Of a stretch of DNA of 64,000 nucleotides, positions 48,598 to 59,941 are shown piece by piece (position 1 is the stretch's first letter; each line of letters opens with the position of its first letter). Source of the stretch: Nectonema munidae (taxonomy: Eukaryota > Nematomorpha > Nectonematoida > Nectonematidae); the NCBI GenBank assembly GCA_030549495.1, contig JAUIRK010000880.1, positions 186,001-250,000 on the forward strand, written 5' to 3'. Under the pieces are notes generated by a model. It saw only the letters and a program-made list of their open reading frames with translations, was not told the origin of the DNA and did no database searches. The translations under genes were made by a program, and so were the position numbers.

Positions 48598-48960
48598 TGC
48601 TCTCTCTCCTACCCAGAATGATTTATCCATCGCTGTCTCTTCGCTCAAATATTTCAAAGCCACTGGCCTGACCAGATCAAACACAAATTTTTTAAGTTAT
48701 TCCAAAGAATGGTCATGGATAAACTGATTTCTTTTGTCGAAAAATCCTCCATCCTATCTCCTTTTCAATTTTCTTTCCTGCCCGATAGATCTACAGTAAC
48801 TGTTGTTTTGAATCTCCTCTCCAAAATTTGTAACATATCTGAAGCTGTGATTTCTCGACTTCATGAAAGCATTTGAACGTATCAACCACTCCCTTCTCCT
48901 TCTCAAACTAGAAGAATTCGGTTTTTGCTTCAACGCATTTAGGGCAAGTTGGTTAGTGTT
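48598..48960 (+). mobile_element. LINE reverse transcriptase fragment
   Basis: Plus-strand frames give LSIAVSSLKYFKATGL, then QIKHKFFKLFQRMVMDKLIS, SPFQFSFLPDRSTVTVVLNL and FMKAFERINHSLLLLKLEEF, in the order of LINE reverse transcriptase (KATGPDxI…FxxxRSTxxxVLxL…DFxKAFDxIxHxxLLxKL). A part between the first two blocks is deleted, and the frame changes at least twice. It is not the same family as the LINE at 41440. Confidence 0.75.
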
Positions 48961-49089
48961 TGTTGACTGTAAACCCAAATTAATTATTATAGAAGCATTT
49001 ATATATTTTGAAAGAAAGAGAGAAAGAAAATTTTGTGGATTGCCAAAGAAAGATAAATGTAATCGTCATAAAAACAGGAATGTAGAGTT

Positions 49090-49560
49090 TTAGGAGTGAG
49101 AAGAGTGCTATTCGAGAGCGGTTGAAATCATTCATCGAGGATCATAAAGTTAGCTCAAAAGTTATAAAGGCATTAAGAAAAGCCAAGTTGGAAATGCTTT
49201 ATGTAAAAAATAACGAAGAAAAATGATTCCTTAAAGCTTTTATGTTCGACATCTCATCCTACCTTTCTATCATTTTTTATTTTCATGAAATCTCATATGA
49301 TACAATTTAGAGGTTCAGTAAAAAATATTTAAATCCCAATAATAAAAGCTTTTTAGGCCAACAAAGACAAGGTCAGCAATTTTTTGTTTGGAACGAGAGA
49401 TGATAGGCCAGAATTGAAGCAGTTTTCAAAGAAAATGGATGATATTTTGCATGATGAGGTAATGCGATGATGAAGGAGGGCAATGAATATGTCAAAAATA
49501 ATAGGAGAGTTAGAGAAAGAGCTTTTGCCAATAATTACGAAACTTGTAGAAGTGAAGTGA
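49090..49560 (+). pseudogene. cluster of three coding-like pieces, unrecognised
   Basis: Piece 1 (about 49093-49224) reads KSAIRERLKSFIEDHKVSSK with IKALRKAKLEMLYVKNNEEK and a stop. Piece 2 (about 49351-49459) follows a TTTTTAG acceptor-like site, reads KVSNFLFGTRDDRPELKQFS with KKMDDILHDE and ends at a GTAATG donor-like site. Piece 3 (49482-49559) reads MNMSKIIGELEKELLPIITK with LVEVK and a stop. Codon choice and residue mix look like real protein, but I do not recognise the family and the pieces do not join cleanly by splicing, so a decayed gene or transposon is more likely than a live gene. Confidence 0.3.
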
Positions 49561-50072
49561 GATCTGTGCTCTCACCGCCTCATCTCTTTGCGCATCTTTA
49601 GCGTGTTTAATTTTGTCTAAATATACTTTCATGGTAAATTAACTTGGAATGAAAAAATGGAACTGATAATGATAATAATAATAATCGTAATCATAATCAT
49701 AACAATAATAATTGCCTTTAAGATGCCTGACTCCGCTGCTATAAAGCATATATATTTACATGTTTTGCTATTCTTTTAACTTTTAAGACTGGTAAAAGTA
49801 TAGGACTTCTTCGTCTCATCAAATTTTGGAATTCTAACGAGAAAAACTGTGCAACACAACAACTTTTGCATATTAAAACAATAAATATGGATTTTGTGTA
49901 CTCTCTACTAGGGGGTGTGGGTGTGTGCATTTATCATCTCTTAAGATTTCCTTTAAATTTATGTTATTATAAAATTGAACAAAAAGAGTAAAAATAGGGG
50001 CAAAGATTGATAGCTGCCTTCTTTTGAGTGTGTCTTTCTCTTTCATGCAAAAGGAATTTAATTTCCACGAAC

Positions 50073-50207
50073 TTAACCCTTTCGTGACTAGTGTATCATA
50101 TATGATACATAAACAATTTTACCTTCGTCTGCTTTTTCAAATAGTTTATATAAATCTTCTGCTTTTTAATAAATATCGTGTGATTTTTCTGGTCACGAAA
50201 GGGTATT
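50073..50207 (-). mobile_element. piggyBac-type MITE, variant copy e
   Basis: Starts TTAACCCTTTCGTGACTAG and ends GGTCACGAAAGGGTATT. Read on the minus strand its body AAAAAGCAGACGAAGG and TTTATGTATCATATATGATACA line up with the core of the copy at 50326-50463, but the termini (CCCTTTCGTGACC instead of CCCATTTAAGACC) and the stem of the internal hairpin differ. It appears to be a sister subfamily. Confidence 0.75.
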
Positions 50208-50325
50208 TTCATAATTTTTGTTTTTTTTATAACATTTAAAATCTTTCACATATAAAATCAAAAATCACTGCAAATTCCATGTTTTTGAAGCATAATTCTC
50301 TAAATTAAAGTACTTTACCTTTTAA

Positions 50326-50463
50326 TTAACCCATTTAAGACCAAGCAAAGCAGACGATATCTAAAAAAACGCAGACGATTTATATTCAAAGTCATAGAAA
50401 AAAGCAGACGAAGATGAAGTTACTTATGTTCCAAAATAGGAACATTGGTCGTAAATGGGTTAA
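50326..50463 (+). mobile_element. piggyBac-type MITE, copy b (best preserved)
   Basis: TTAA|CCCATTTAAGACCAA at the left and TTGGTCGTAAATGGG|TTAA at the right: inverted termini beginning with CCC next to TTAA on both sides, as in piggyBac elements. The body holds CAGACGATTTATATTCAAAG, AAAAAGCAGACGAAGATGAA and the hairpin ATGTTCC-AAAATA-GGAACAT close to the right end. There is no coding capacity. Confidence 0.8.
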
Positions 50464-50604
50464 AATATTTTTTTACTCAGTCAAGTAAAAACTAATAAAT
50501 TATAAGTTTGGGATAGGCGTTAGTGATCGGAACAATTTTAACCTACGAAGGTGTCATCAAATATAACTAACTAAACAGTAGCGTTTTTGAAGGCAAATTT
50601 TTAA

Positions 50605-50755
50605 GGAGTGCCCTGATATTAACCGATACAATTATTTCAATTGTTGAAAGTCGTGAGTTCGAGCACCAGCCTCGCGCTACTTCACTTCTCACACAAGAGG
50701 CAACAAGTTCGATGTGTCTTGTGAATGAAAATACTCCCTCTCTCTACCTTTACTT
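50605..50755 (+). repeat. tRNA-derived SINE (family A), copy 5
   Basis: B-box region GTGAGTTCGAGCACCAGCCT, then CACTTCTCACACAAGAGGCA, AACAAGTTCGATGTGTCTTG and TGAATGAAAATACTCCCTCT, then CTACCTTTACTTT: same order of blocks as the best copy, with many changes. Confidence 0.6.
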
Positions 50756-51947
50756 TTTTCATTACCTGGATATAGAATCGTGCCAATAACTCCAAGATTA
50801 CCCGCTAAGATGATCTCATTTTCTGAGAGATGTGCCAGGCGTAATCCAGTACTTGTTTTGTATTATATGCGCACACACAACTTATGTAAGGGATTAGTCG
50901 TTTACACTGTATGATATAGTCATCAGCGTTCTTCTAAGAGGATCCTGCTGTGACAATCTTGCACACATGCACGAGACACTTGAAATATTTAGCAAATATT
51001 TATCCCTTTGAAACAGTGGGGCCTATTCCTTCTGACTTGAGAGAGATAGGGACAACAAAGGCTGCCCTGCACAATAATTCTTCTCCTCTGTTCATCTCAG
51101 GGAAGGAATGCGCGCGAAAATAGTACAATTTAAAATTCTTTGTCTGTGTGACGACTGATAAACAACAAAGCAAGCTGCATTGCAACAATAAGAAAATTTG
51201 TTTGCGTTATATGATAAGCTGGGATAAAATAGTTTCGTCGCTAGCCTCTCAGCGCCATAGTTATAAAGCTTCCAGATGTCACGGGTTCTGGCTATTTTTT
51301 TATCCTATCAAATTCTTGATAAATAAAATCATAACTGTATTCGAGGATCTCATGAAGCATTTTTATACCAAAAGTGTTAAGCGGGGTATAGTTCATATAA
51401 AGAATATATGTATATAAGAATATTAATATATGTGCTAGACACCATTTTCACACTTCTATTATTTTATATCTAACATAAAACGCATGTAATGGTGATTTTA
51501 AGCAACTTACTTAGTTTCTTTGGAGATGCTTACTTACTCTTTCAACTCTTTGTATATTGTAATATAAGAAAGGTTTTTTGTAATAAATATAATAATATAT
51601 GTACTAGATAAACTGTACAAAAGAACTTTCATATTTGTTGAAATAAAGCAGCTCTTCCCAATATGGGTTGCAGAAAAGGGTGTTTAGTGTTCTGTGAAAA
51701 AGTTCAGGGTATAAAGTTGGTAGAGAACTTAAAAAAATAGTTGCCAACTATTCTAAATTACTATATTATACGACATTGAATGTTTATCCTTTGTTCCTAT
51801 GCGCTCAAGTGTGCAAAGTGCATAAAATACTGCACCAGAGAAAACAATATCAAAATAAATAAAAATTTATTTCATTGCGCTCTCATAAAAGTCTCAGAAT
51901 CTGCGGTTCTCCAAGATATTTTTCAACCAAAAAGGTAAGGAATTTAA

Positions 51948-52090
51948 GAGTAAAGGTAGTTTCGAGTGTCTTCATCGAAAAGGGGCAATTAGAGCTCTCA
52001 TGTCGAACTATGAGCAAAAAAGGCTTGATGCTGATCAAAGGGGCAACCTGTGGTATCGAAGCAAGGTATGTAACCAACCTTACTCAGGCT
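51948..52090 (-). repeat. tRNA-derived SINE (family A), copy 6
   Basis: Plus-strand text AAAGGTAGTTTCGAGTGTCT, TCATCGAAAAGGGGCAATTA, TCGAACTATGAGCAAAAAAG, GCTTGATGCTGATCAAAGGG and GTAACCAACCTTACTCAGGC is the inverse of the family order. The head end is well preserved (CCTGAGTAAGGTTGGTTAC inverted). Confidence 0.7.
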
Positions 52091-54996
52091 TCCAGAATTT
52101 TTGCATGTCATATATGTATCTGTAATCTGTATATATACAGATTACAAAAAAACTCTAACTCTTAACTATTATAAATTATGTTTATAGTCTAATGACTGGG
52201 GCAAACAAAAATCAAAATTTTCTCCAAATACACAAAATGCATTAATTGGGAATTACGAAGCAATTTAGATTTTTTCGGTCTTTCATCAAAATTTGTTAGG
52301 TCAATAAAGTTAAAGATATAAAATTAAAAAGTTAATTTTTATAAAAGTTAATACAATAATTTTCTTTAAATTTGGACTCGTATAGCGAAACAGTAAAATG
52401 TAACAGCGCAAATTGGTGATTTAAATATTTTTAAAATGAAAAAAATAATTTTTTATAAAATTCTTCCTATTTGATGTTATATACACTTTTCTTTACTAGG
52501 CCCTACAAAGTTAAGAATAGGTAATTATAAGTTCATGTGAAAAAATGTATTATTGGCCATGTTTACTCTATCAGTAGTGTGAAATACTCCTAAGAGAATT
52601 ATAAGCAACACTTCTTAAATATACTTCTACACTGAGTAGCCAAAAAATAAAGTAACTATTAAATTAAGTTAGGTTAAGTATTCTGTGTGCCACGGTTCTC
52701 TTCAACTTCATTTATCTTCATTTTTGCATATTCTGATTCAACAACGCCCACTCTCTAGATGAAATTGATTTGGAAGGAAATGCTTGCCTTACAAGTTCAC
52801 AAGCTTTCGGAAATTTTGAAACTACGAAAATCAAATTTGAAGCAAAAAATATTTAAAATGCAACTTTATATACCAGTTAAAAAGTTAGTTAGCTTTGCAA
52901 TATGGATTTGATTAGGAATATGAATATATACTTTTTACATTTATCACATTTTTTGTTATAAAGCCATATGTACCTTTTTTTTACGCCAATAGTTTTATAA
53001 TGATAAAAGTTTAAGTGAAAAGACAGATGAAGCAAACAGCGAGTAATAAATCACTTTGGAAAGTTAAGAATGCGTACAATTGAACAATTCCTGCTACTAA
53101 TTGTGTTCTCCTTGCTCTGTCATTTGCATTATAAAATCAAGTCATCGTATCATGTTTTCCACGTTTTATCTCTTCCTTATTCCCACCTTTCTATTTTGTA
53201 TTTTGAAGATGAACCGGTTATTGTTCGAAAATTAAATCAAGTTTTTTTTCTCTCCACCTCTTATCGTATTCTCACTTTTTATTTTTTAGTTGTAAGAGAG
53301 ATTCCATAAGATGTCTTAGTAGGGAGGTGAAATCAATGAAAAGAGCATTGGAGCGTTAATACAGAGGTTTATGCCGAAAGAAATCGTATTTCAAAGGGCG
53401 CGTATCAAAGAATATAAATTATATTATTGGGTACATATATAGAAAACATGTCTTTTCATCGCACTCATATTTTGTAGTTTCTACTTTTTCTCGATAAAAG
53501 CGCCATGAAACGATAGAAGAATTTATTACACCACACATTAAAGAAAATGTCATAAAGGAGGATTCAGCGAAAATATTTTTCATATTTTTTTTTCAAACCA
53601 TATAAATGAGATTAATAATATATACACTTTACTTCACATGGATAAATTTATGATAAAATTGAGTATGAATTTGATAGGAGTCATAAAAATATTAGATGTA
53701 TGTATGTCAGGCATTAAATTTGACTTATAAACAAATATACTCCAGCTAGGTTGTATTAGAGGGCGAAGCTTGTATATACCTACGTCTTCATCTTCATATT
53801 AAATGAATAAGTGTATGATTGAAATAGAGTGGTCGGCTACTTCAAAAGCGGCATCTTTGTTTGAAGGCGAAACTTTTGAAATTGATAAAGACGACAACAC
53901 CATATTAATTTTTTGCTGGAGACACACTTCTACGAATTGCAATGAATTAAATTTCACAGCCAATTCCTGATGTTAAAACAGCTCTCCCAGTTAAACAGAG
54001 TCTCCAATAGAAGAACTGTACACACTAACTCGCATATTTTCGTAATTATACGAGGACAAGATGAGTCATTTCATGCATTATAAAATTATATGTCTTTTTA
54101 TTTGTATGTTTATAAGATTGAATAATAAATTTTTCACACTTCTATTATTTTATATATAATACTTGCATAGAACTTTTAGTTAAAGAAAATGTTCGATCAA
54201 AATTTGTTTCAAAGTTTCAAAATCAATGGGTTTTCTTTTCTTTTGGGGTTTTTGGAAATCTTTCTTTTCTATTTTTCTCCTTTTCTCAATAACATTTAAA
54301 ACGTTTTTTCATTCAGCACCAATTGATTGTTTTGAGATTAATTTTTTTGGTGATTCTAGTTAATCAATGAGGTATACTCGGAGGTATATATAGAAATTAA
54401 GGAATCTAAAAACATTAAAACCTTTCTTTTGAAGAGTTGTATTAAATTTAGAATTCATGGAAAAATATTTAATAAATACCCAAACTGAAAGAGTTTTGTC
54501 ACAGAAAGTTTATTCCTTGTCCTCGATTTGAAATAACTCTTCCAAGGAAAAAGCTTTTCTAAAGTAGAAGAAGAGGTTGACTTCCTTTTCTTATTGGCAT
54601 ATAAATTATTTTTAAATTGTTGTTTGATTAAATTAAATATACGAGATTTATCATCTATCGGATATCATTGTCATTCATTTTTTTCTCTTTCTTCACATTT
54701 CACAAATTTTTTTTGATTTTCACTATCATATATAACTAATTTTATTAAAACCCTTATTTAAGAGATTATTTAAGCAAATGCACAGAATTTTAAATTTCTA
54801 CAATATACCACTTTGCAGAAAAAGTTAATTCTCCACAGCGTGAAACTTGGCCTACCTTAACGTATATGTTCTAGTGAGTTATTTAGTCTAATATCAAAAA
54901 TATATTTTTTTTTAAATCTTAGTATATCACTAGTCTTTTGCTTTCTGGTGAGTTTGTTAGCACGCCGTAAACTATTATCATGTAATTTCTTATCCT
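52091..54996. other. intergenic DNA, nothing recognised
   Basis: About 2.9 kb of AT-rich sequence. The open stretch 53070-53309 (plus) is short and hydrophobic and has no recognisable features. I see no transposon ends that I can pair. Confidence 0.4.
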
Positions 54997-55476
54997 TATT
55001 ATGACTATGATGCTTTCAAAATTGAGAAAGTCCAAAGGTCTATCACTAAAGGCATTCTTGGTTTGAAAGACCTAAGCTACAAAGAAAGACTCATGAAACT
55101 AAATCTACCTTCCTTACTCTATCGTTTCAAAAGGAGAAACATGATTACCGTTTATAATATCCATCATGGAAACATGCTCATGAACTCTAGAATTTTACCT
55201 GATTTTTCAAAAAGAAACTAAAGATTCCACTCTCAAAAATTTCAGAAATCGTTTTGTAAAAAGTCCTATTTAAAAAGGTTTTTCTCTGAAAGAATGATTA
55301 ATGACTGGAATTCACTTCCCGATGATATTGTTAATGCTCCAAACGTATATGATTTTAAGAACAAATTGGATGCATTTTGGAAAGACAGAATGTTTGAGCC
55401 CTCTGCTAAACATTGCATTCTCACTTGCCTTACTCATTGCCTTTACTCAGATGCGATAATCAACAGGCCCATTTAA
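54997..55476 (+). mobile_element. LINE 3' end fragment (C-terminus of reverse transcriptase protein)
   Basis: Plus-strand reading gives FKIEKVQRSITKGILGLKDL, SYKERLMKLNLPSLLYRFKR, RNMITVYNI, then after a frame change FFSERMINDWNSLPDDIVNA and NVYDFKNKLDAFWKDR. This is the C-terminal domain typical of CR1/L2/jockey-like LINEs (…LxYxERLxxLxLPSLxYRRxRxDxIxxYKIxx…FFxxRVxxxWNSLPxxVVxAxSxxxFKxxLDxxW). The rest of the LINE is absent, and a TTAA-type MITE follows directly. Confidence 0.8.
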
Positions 55477-55644
55477 ACCCATTTAAGGACAAGTAAACAG
55501 ACGATACAGTCAAACCTGCCTTAGCGACCCCCTGTTTAAACCCCCCCTCCCCCCCCCCCTTTTTTTTTCCCCCCAAAAATTTGTTGTTTTCCCCTTTTTC
55601 CCGTCTCCGCGCCTCCGCCTGTTTTGTTGTTTTTTTTTGTGTTT

Positions 55645-55678
<34 letters not shown>

Positions 55679-55839
55679 GTGGGGGGGGGGGTTTTTTTTT
55701 TTTTTTTTTTTTTTCGGGGGGGGGGGGGGGGGGTGTGTTTTTAGGGGGGGGGGGAGGGGGGTGTTTTTTTTTTTTTTTTTTTTTTTTTTTTTGGTGTTTT
55801 TTGTGGGTGTTTGTTTGGGGGGGAGGGGGTGGGGGGGGG

Positions 55840-55889
<50 letters not shown>

Positions 55890-55922
55890 GGGGTTTTTTG
55901 GGGGGGGGGGGGGGGGGAGGGG

Positions 55923-56003
<81 letters not shown>

Positions 56004-56030
56004 TTTTTTGTGTTTTTTTGGTGTGTGGTT

Positions 56031-56090
<60 letters not shown>

Positions 56091-56195
56091 ATTAAAAAAA
56101 ACGCAGACGATTTATATTCAAAGTCATTGAAAAAAGCAGACGAAGATGAAATTACTTATGTTCTAAAATAGGAACATTGGCCGTAAATGGGTTAA
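55473..56195 (+). mobile_element. piggyBac-type MITE, copy c, split by an insertion
   Basis: The left part (55473-55506) reads ACCCATTTAAGGACAAG and CAGACGATA; the right part (56090-56195) resumes with TATTAAAAAAAACGCAGACG, ATTTATATTCAAAGTCATTG, the hairpin ATGTTCTAAAATAGGAACAT and GGCCGTAAATGGG|TTAA. Compared with copy b nothing is missing; the break falls exactly between two TA dinucleotides, so the intervening 55507-56089 is best read as a TA-targeting transposon insertion. Confidence 0.75.
55507..56089. repeat. pogo-type terminus followed by about 550 bp of C/T then G/T homopolymer
   Basis: The insertion begins CAGTCAAACCTGCCTTAGCG, a pogo/Tigger-like terminal repeat next to TA, and then passes into C- and T-runs (55533-55620) and a nearly pure G/T stretch with G-runs of tens of bases (55621-56089), ending at TA. 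The expected inverse terminus is not visible. Long open frames of G, F and V here come only from the homopolymers and are not genes. The tract may be a real simple repeat or an assembly error. Confidence 0.7.
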
Positions 56196-56867
56196 TTTAT
56201 AAAATAATATTAAAAAAATATAAATTATTAAATCATTTTCATAAATCCTATCTCATTCTTTATTTCTGTATACTCCATTTTGTTTACAACTTTGAAGATG
56301 CGGATTATTATGGAGGCTTTTAAAAAGGAATATAGTAAGTTTTCATTTAAATTAATAAAATTAATTCATCGTGTTTTTACTTTTCAGTCCAGTGGTATGA
56401 TTTTCTTTTCGCTGACTTTTTGTGCGCGATTCATTTTAAAGAATAGGAGAAATAAATATATTTCCTTTTGACTTTACTCAATTAAAAAGATAATACGTAG
56501 ATTTTTCCTCATTTCACCTGCAGCTAGGTGGTTAACTTACATAATTTTTTATTTGTAATTTTTTCTACTCACCACACTTAGTTAGTGGTTAGACAGACTT
56601 GTTAATCAATTAGTCAAAAATAGTAAAAAAATTAAAACTTAAAATTAATAGTCAATTAGTGAGTTACACAATAAATAACTGTTAAATTGTTGATTAAACG
56701 AAATAGTCATTTGACAAAAAGTCCATTTGAACAATTTTTCTTTGACAACCGAATGCTGGATTGAATGTGTATTAAAAATGCTCTGCAAGCATAAATCTTT
56801 CATGGGGTATTGATCTTTGAAGTTATATTGATTATTTAATATGTATGCATTATTCAAGGCATCTATA

Positions 56868-56979
56868 TTAACCCATTTACGACCAATGTTCCCAAAGGGA
56901 ACGCAGACGAATTCCTACTTTAAATGGAATGAAATAGGAATTACTAGTCATCTGCTTTGCTTTGTCTTAAATGGGTTAA
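56868..56979 (-). mobile_element. piggyBac-type MITE, copy d
   Basis: TTAA|CCCATTTACGACCAATG at left and CTTAAATGGG|TTAA at right, with intact TTAA on both sides. The hairpin GTTCCC-AAA-GGGAAC here lies near the left end, so the copy is inverted relative to copy b. The body is shorter (112 bp with TTAA) and diverged. Confidence 0.75.
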
Positions 56980-57840
56980 AAGACGTATTTAACGATAAAA
57001 ATCTACTTGGAAATGTCGTCTCCAGGTAAATTACAATTAGGGATCCATATGGCGCATAAATAGTGTTAGGGTATTTATTCACTAAGGTGTTCTATGAAAT
57101 TTCCCCTATCACTAAGTTTTAACAAATGCTCTTTATAAAGTATCAAATTTTGACATGTAAATAGTAAAATCATATATGAATCAAAATGGTCTCTTGTTAA
57201 TATTTTAGAATGTATATAGGAAAAACCTATTATTTTTCATAACAATAAAAATTAGAAAATAGGCGATTAGTATGCTATTAAAATCTTTAAAATTATTTAA
57301 AACATGATGATAAAGTTATAAATATGTGTAATGCATACCAGATCTTATTGAGTATATAAGAAAGCATTAATTTGAAGAAGTAAAATCTATGCAATTATCC
57401 GGTATATAAGTTATCGTTTCTTGAATCTTCATAAATGTTTTCACAAAAAGAAGTAAAGAAATGATGCATACGTGTAACAAGTTTCAATATATACATTAGT
57501 ATACTATCATATCATTTGTGTGTATGGGATAGTAAAAAATTTGAATGTACAAGTGGTCCTCACTTAACGACGTGGTTACGTTCTGTAAACCCCGTGGTTA
57601 AGTGATTTGGTCGTTAAACGAAACCCGCTTTTGTAGACATTTTGCTAGGCATGTATTTGTACAGTAGGCTACTGTATTGCTTACGTATAGACCATTGATA
57701 CTGTACTGTACTTGTTTACCTTTTCTCTTTCTTTACTTTTTATTGTTTTTGTTAAGAATAAGTGTACATACTGTACATAAATAAAGAGATTACAGTATTT
57801 TATGTTTTGAAATTTTAACACTGAAAAAATCATGAACAAT

Positions 57841-59665
57841 TCATAAATTAAAGTCTTCGAATTTCTCGCTTTCTGGAATTGCATCTGGGTCGTTGATGTC
57901 TTCATTACGCTCACTAGAGGGCCCAGAGCTATCTAGGTTTACACCATGCTCACGTGAGGGCCCGAGTAGGAAAGAGTCTGAGGTTTGTGCGTGTGAGACT
58001 GACGAGGTGGGGGAAGGAAAACTAACACTTGGAGATTTAGCTTTTCTAAAAAAAACTTATAATCGACATCTGAGTCGTCTGTCTCTTTTTGTGATCGTAG
58101 ATCTCACGATAACATCTAAGTGTTTCATTCATGTTTCTCTCGACTTTTGTAAGGCGTTCTACATTGGGGTCCATCGCTGCTATTTCCAACATAGCTTCAT
58201 TTATCTTTGCAAATGCACTTGCTAAGCCTTTTGCAGTAAACTTCTTTTGTCTTCAGATTTTTCTTTTTCATCTTATACTTCTTCTTGTTTTCGCTGTTCT
58301 TTTAACTCTAACAAATCTTCATTACTTAACTCCCCTTCAACATAGTCAACTAACTCTTGTACATCATCAGAGTCCACTTCCAACTGTAAGATGTTTGCAA
58401 GATCAACAATTTTCTTATTTATCTCTTACGAATTTTCTTCATAATCAAACCCATTAAAGTTATTCGCAAATCTTTTAAGGTATTTTTTCCATATACATTG
58501 CATACATTTTTCTGTCACTTGCTTCCAAGCTTCATCAATATGCTTGATACATTTCAAAATGTTGTAGTCCCATCAGAATTCCCGTAGATTCATCTCATCG
58601 TTCTCTGCTGCAGCTACTGCCTTGGCAAAAATGATGCGCAGATAATGTGCTTTAAATGTATAAATTGCTCCCTGATCCATGGGTTGAAATGGTGTTTTTT
58701 GGAAGGAAGAAAATTTTCACATTTTGATGTAGGTCTCCAATATCAAGAAGAAGCAGGATCTTGAATGGGATGTCTTTTTCAAGGCAATGTTGTCTGGATT
58801 CAGGCACGAAGGAATTGATAAACCAGTCTTCAAATAGAAGTTGAGTCATCCATGCCTTTGCATTTGCACGGTAATAAACTGGCAATGTGTGCTTGTTGAC
58901 ATACTTTAAAGCACGTCGATTTTGAGACCTATAAATCAGACATGGCTTAAGCCTGTGGCCTGCAATATTGCCACCTAAAAGCAATGTCACTCTGTCTTTG
59001 AACGACTTAAAACCAGGCATGCTTTTGGCTTCTTTATTTATGTATGTTCTTTCTGGCATTTTTTTCCAAAAAATACCAGTCTCGTATACATTAAAGATCT
59101 GTTCTTGACGATACCATCCCTCTTCGATTAATTTGTCTTGTTCCTCAATAAATGGTTGTAGGGCATCTTCATCCGCACTTGCAGCTTCGCCATACACACC
59201 AGGATTATGCTAATTGAAGCGTTCTCGAATTCGTTGGAACCACCCTTTGCTTGCCGTGAAAGTTTCAGTGCATACTTTTCCCTCACGTAACTTAAGGGTG
59301 TTGAAAATACTCAGTGCCTTGCTTTGAATTGTGAATAAACTTACTGGTATATTTTTATCGAGATGATCATCAATCCAAATAGAAAGCAATTTCTCCATCT
59401 CATGAATCAATCCTTTTTGATGCCTAGTTAAGAATGCGTTGTATCCTGTCGATGATATAGCCATTTCTTTTATTTTATTTTTGTTCTTAATGAAGGTAAA
59501 GACAGTTGATGTGAAAAGCCATAACTGCTAGCCATAGCTTGAACTCGTTTACTTCCTTCGTACTCCTTTGTTATCTTCATCATCATATCTAGATCGATTG
59601 CTTTCCTTTGGAGCAGATCCAGTTGGAGAATGTGTAGTTTTACGTTTTCCAGTCATCACTAAGGG
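57841..59665 (-). pseudogene. Tigger1-like (TIGD1-type) transposase, broken
   Basis: Reading from 59665: MTGKRKTTHSPTGSAPKESN, then in the next frame AIDLDMMMKITKEYEGSKRV with ASSYGFSHQLS (first helix-turn-helix), then 59464-59210 with EMEKLLSIWIDDHL and TASKGWFQRIRERF (CENP-B-type second DNA-binding domain), then 59197-58652 with YGEAASADEDA, VYETGIFWKKMPERTYI (first catalytic block, where Tigger has DETGLFWKKMP, so D is replaced by Y), DRVTLLLGGN, KAWMTQLLFEDWF and KILLLLDIGDLHQN (second block, normally LLVMDNAPAH), then QGAIYTFKAHYLR and NLREFWWDYNILKCIKHIDE in a further frame, and an acidic tail ending EKFEDFNL at 57841. At least three frame changes plus altered catalytic residues make it inactive. 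Confidence 0.9.
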
Positions 59666-59740
59666 ATAAAGTTGTATTTTTTATAGTTACTGAAGATAAT
59701 TTTTGCGTAAACAGTTAGCAGCGTGGTAGATTTCCGACTG

Positions 59741-59941
59741 AGTAGTGAGTGATTGCGTGCGTGTGTGAAGTGGGATGGGAGATGCTGCCTACGCTGTAGA
59801 CTTGCGAACATACAAACACACTAACAACTCAGCGATGTGACTCGTTAAATATGAGTGTGTTCGTATGTTAGCGAGTCTACAGCGAAGGCAGCATCTCCCA
59901 TCCCACCTCACACACATATACGCACCCATTCACTCACTACT
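59741..59941. repeat. long imperfect palindrome inside the Tigger
   Basis: The left arm (59741-59823) and right arm (59851-59941) are inverted copies: both, read inward, run AGTAGTGAGTGA, GTGGGATGGGAGATGCTGCC, CGCTGTAGACT, AACATAC and AACACACT. The loop is 27 bases. The right arm has a few extra bases (TATA) near its outer end. It lies between the transposase start and the element terminus, where a promoter would be. I see no flanking duplication of its own. Confidence 0.85.

Noticed and set aside
55581-56171. Long open frames of glycine, phenylalanine and valine
   Set aside because: They arise only from G/T homopolymer runs; all three plus-strand frames are open for the same reason.
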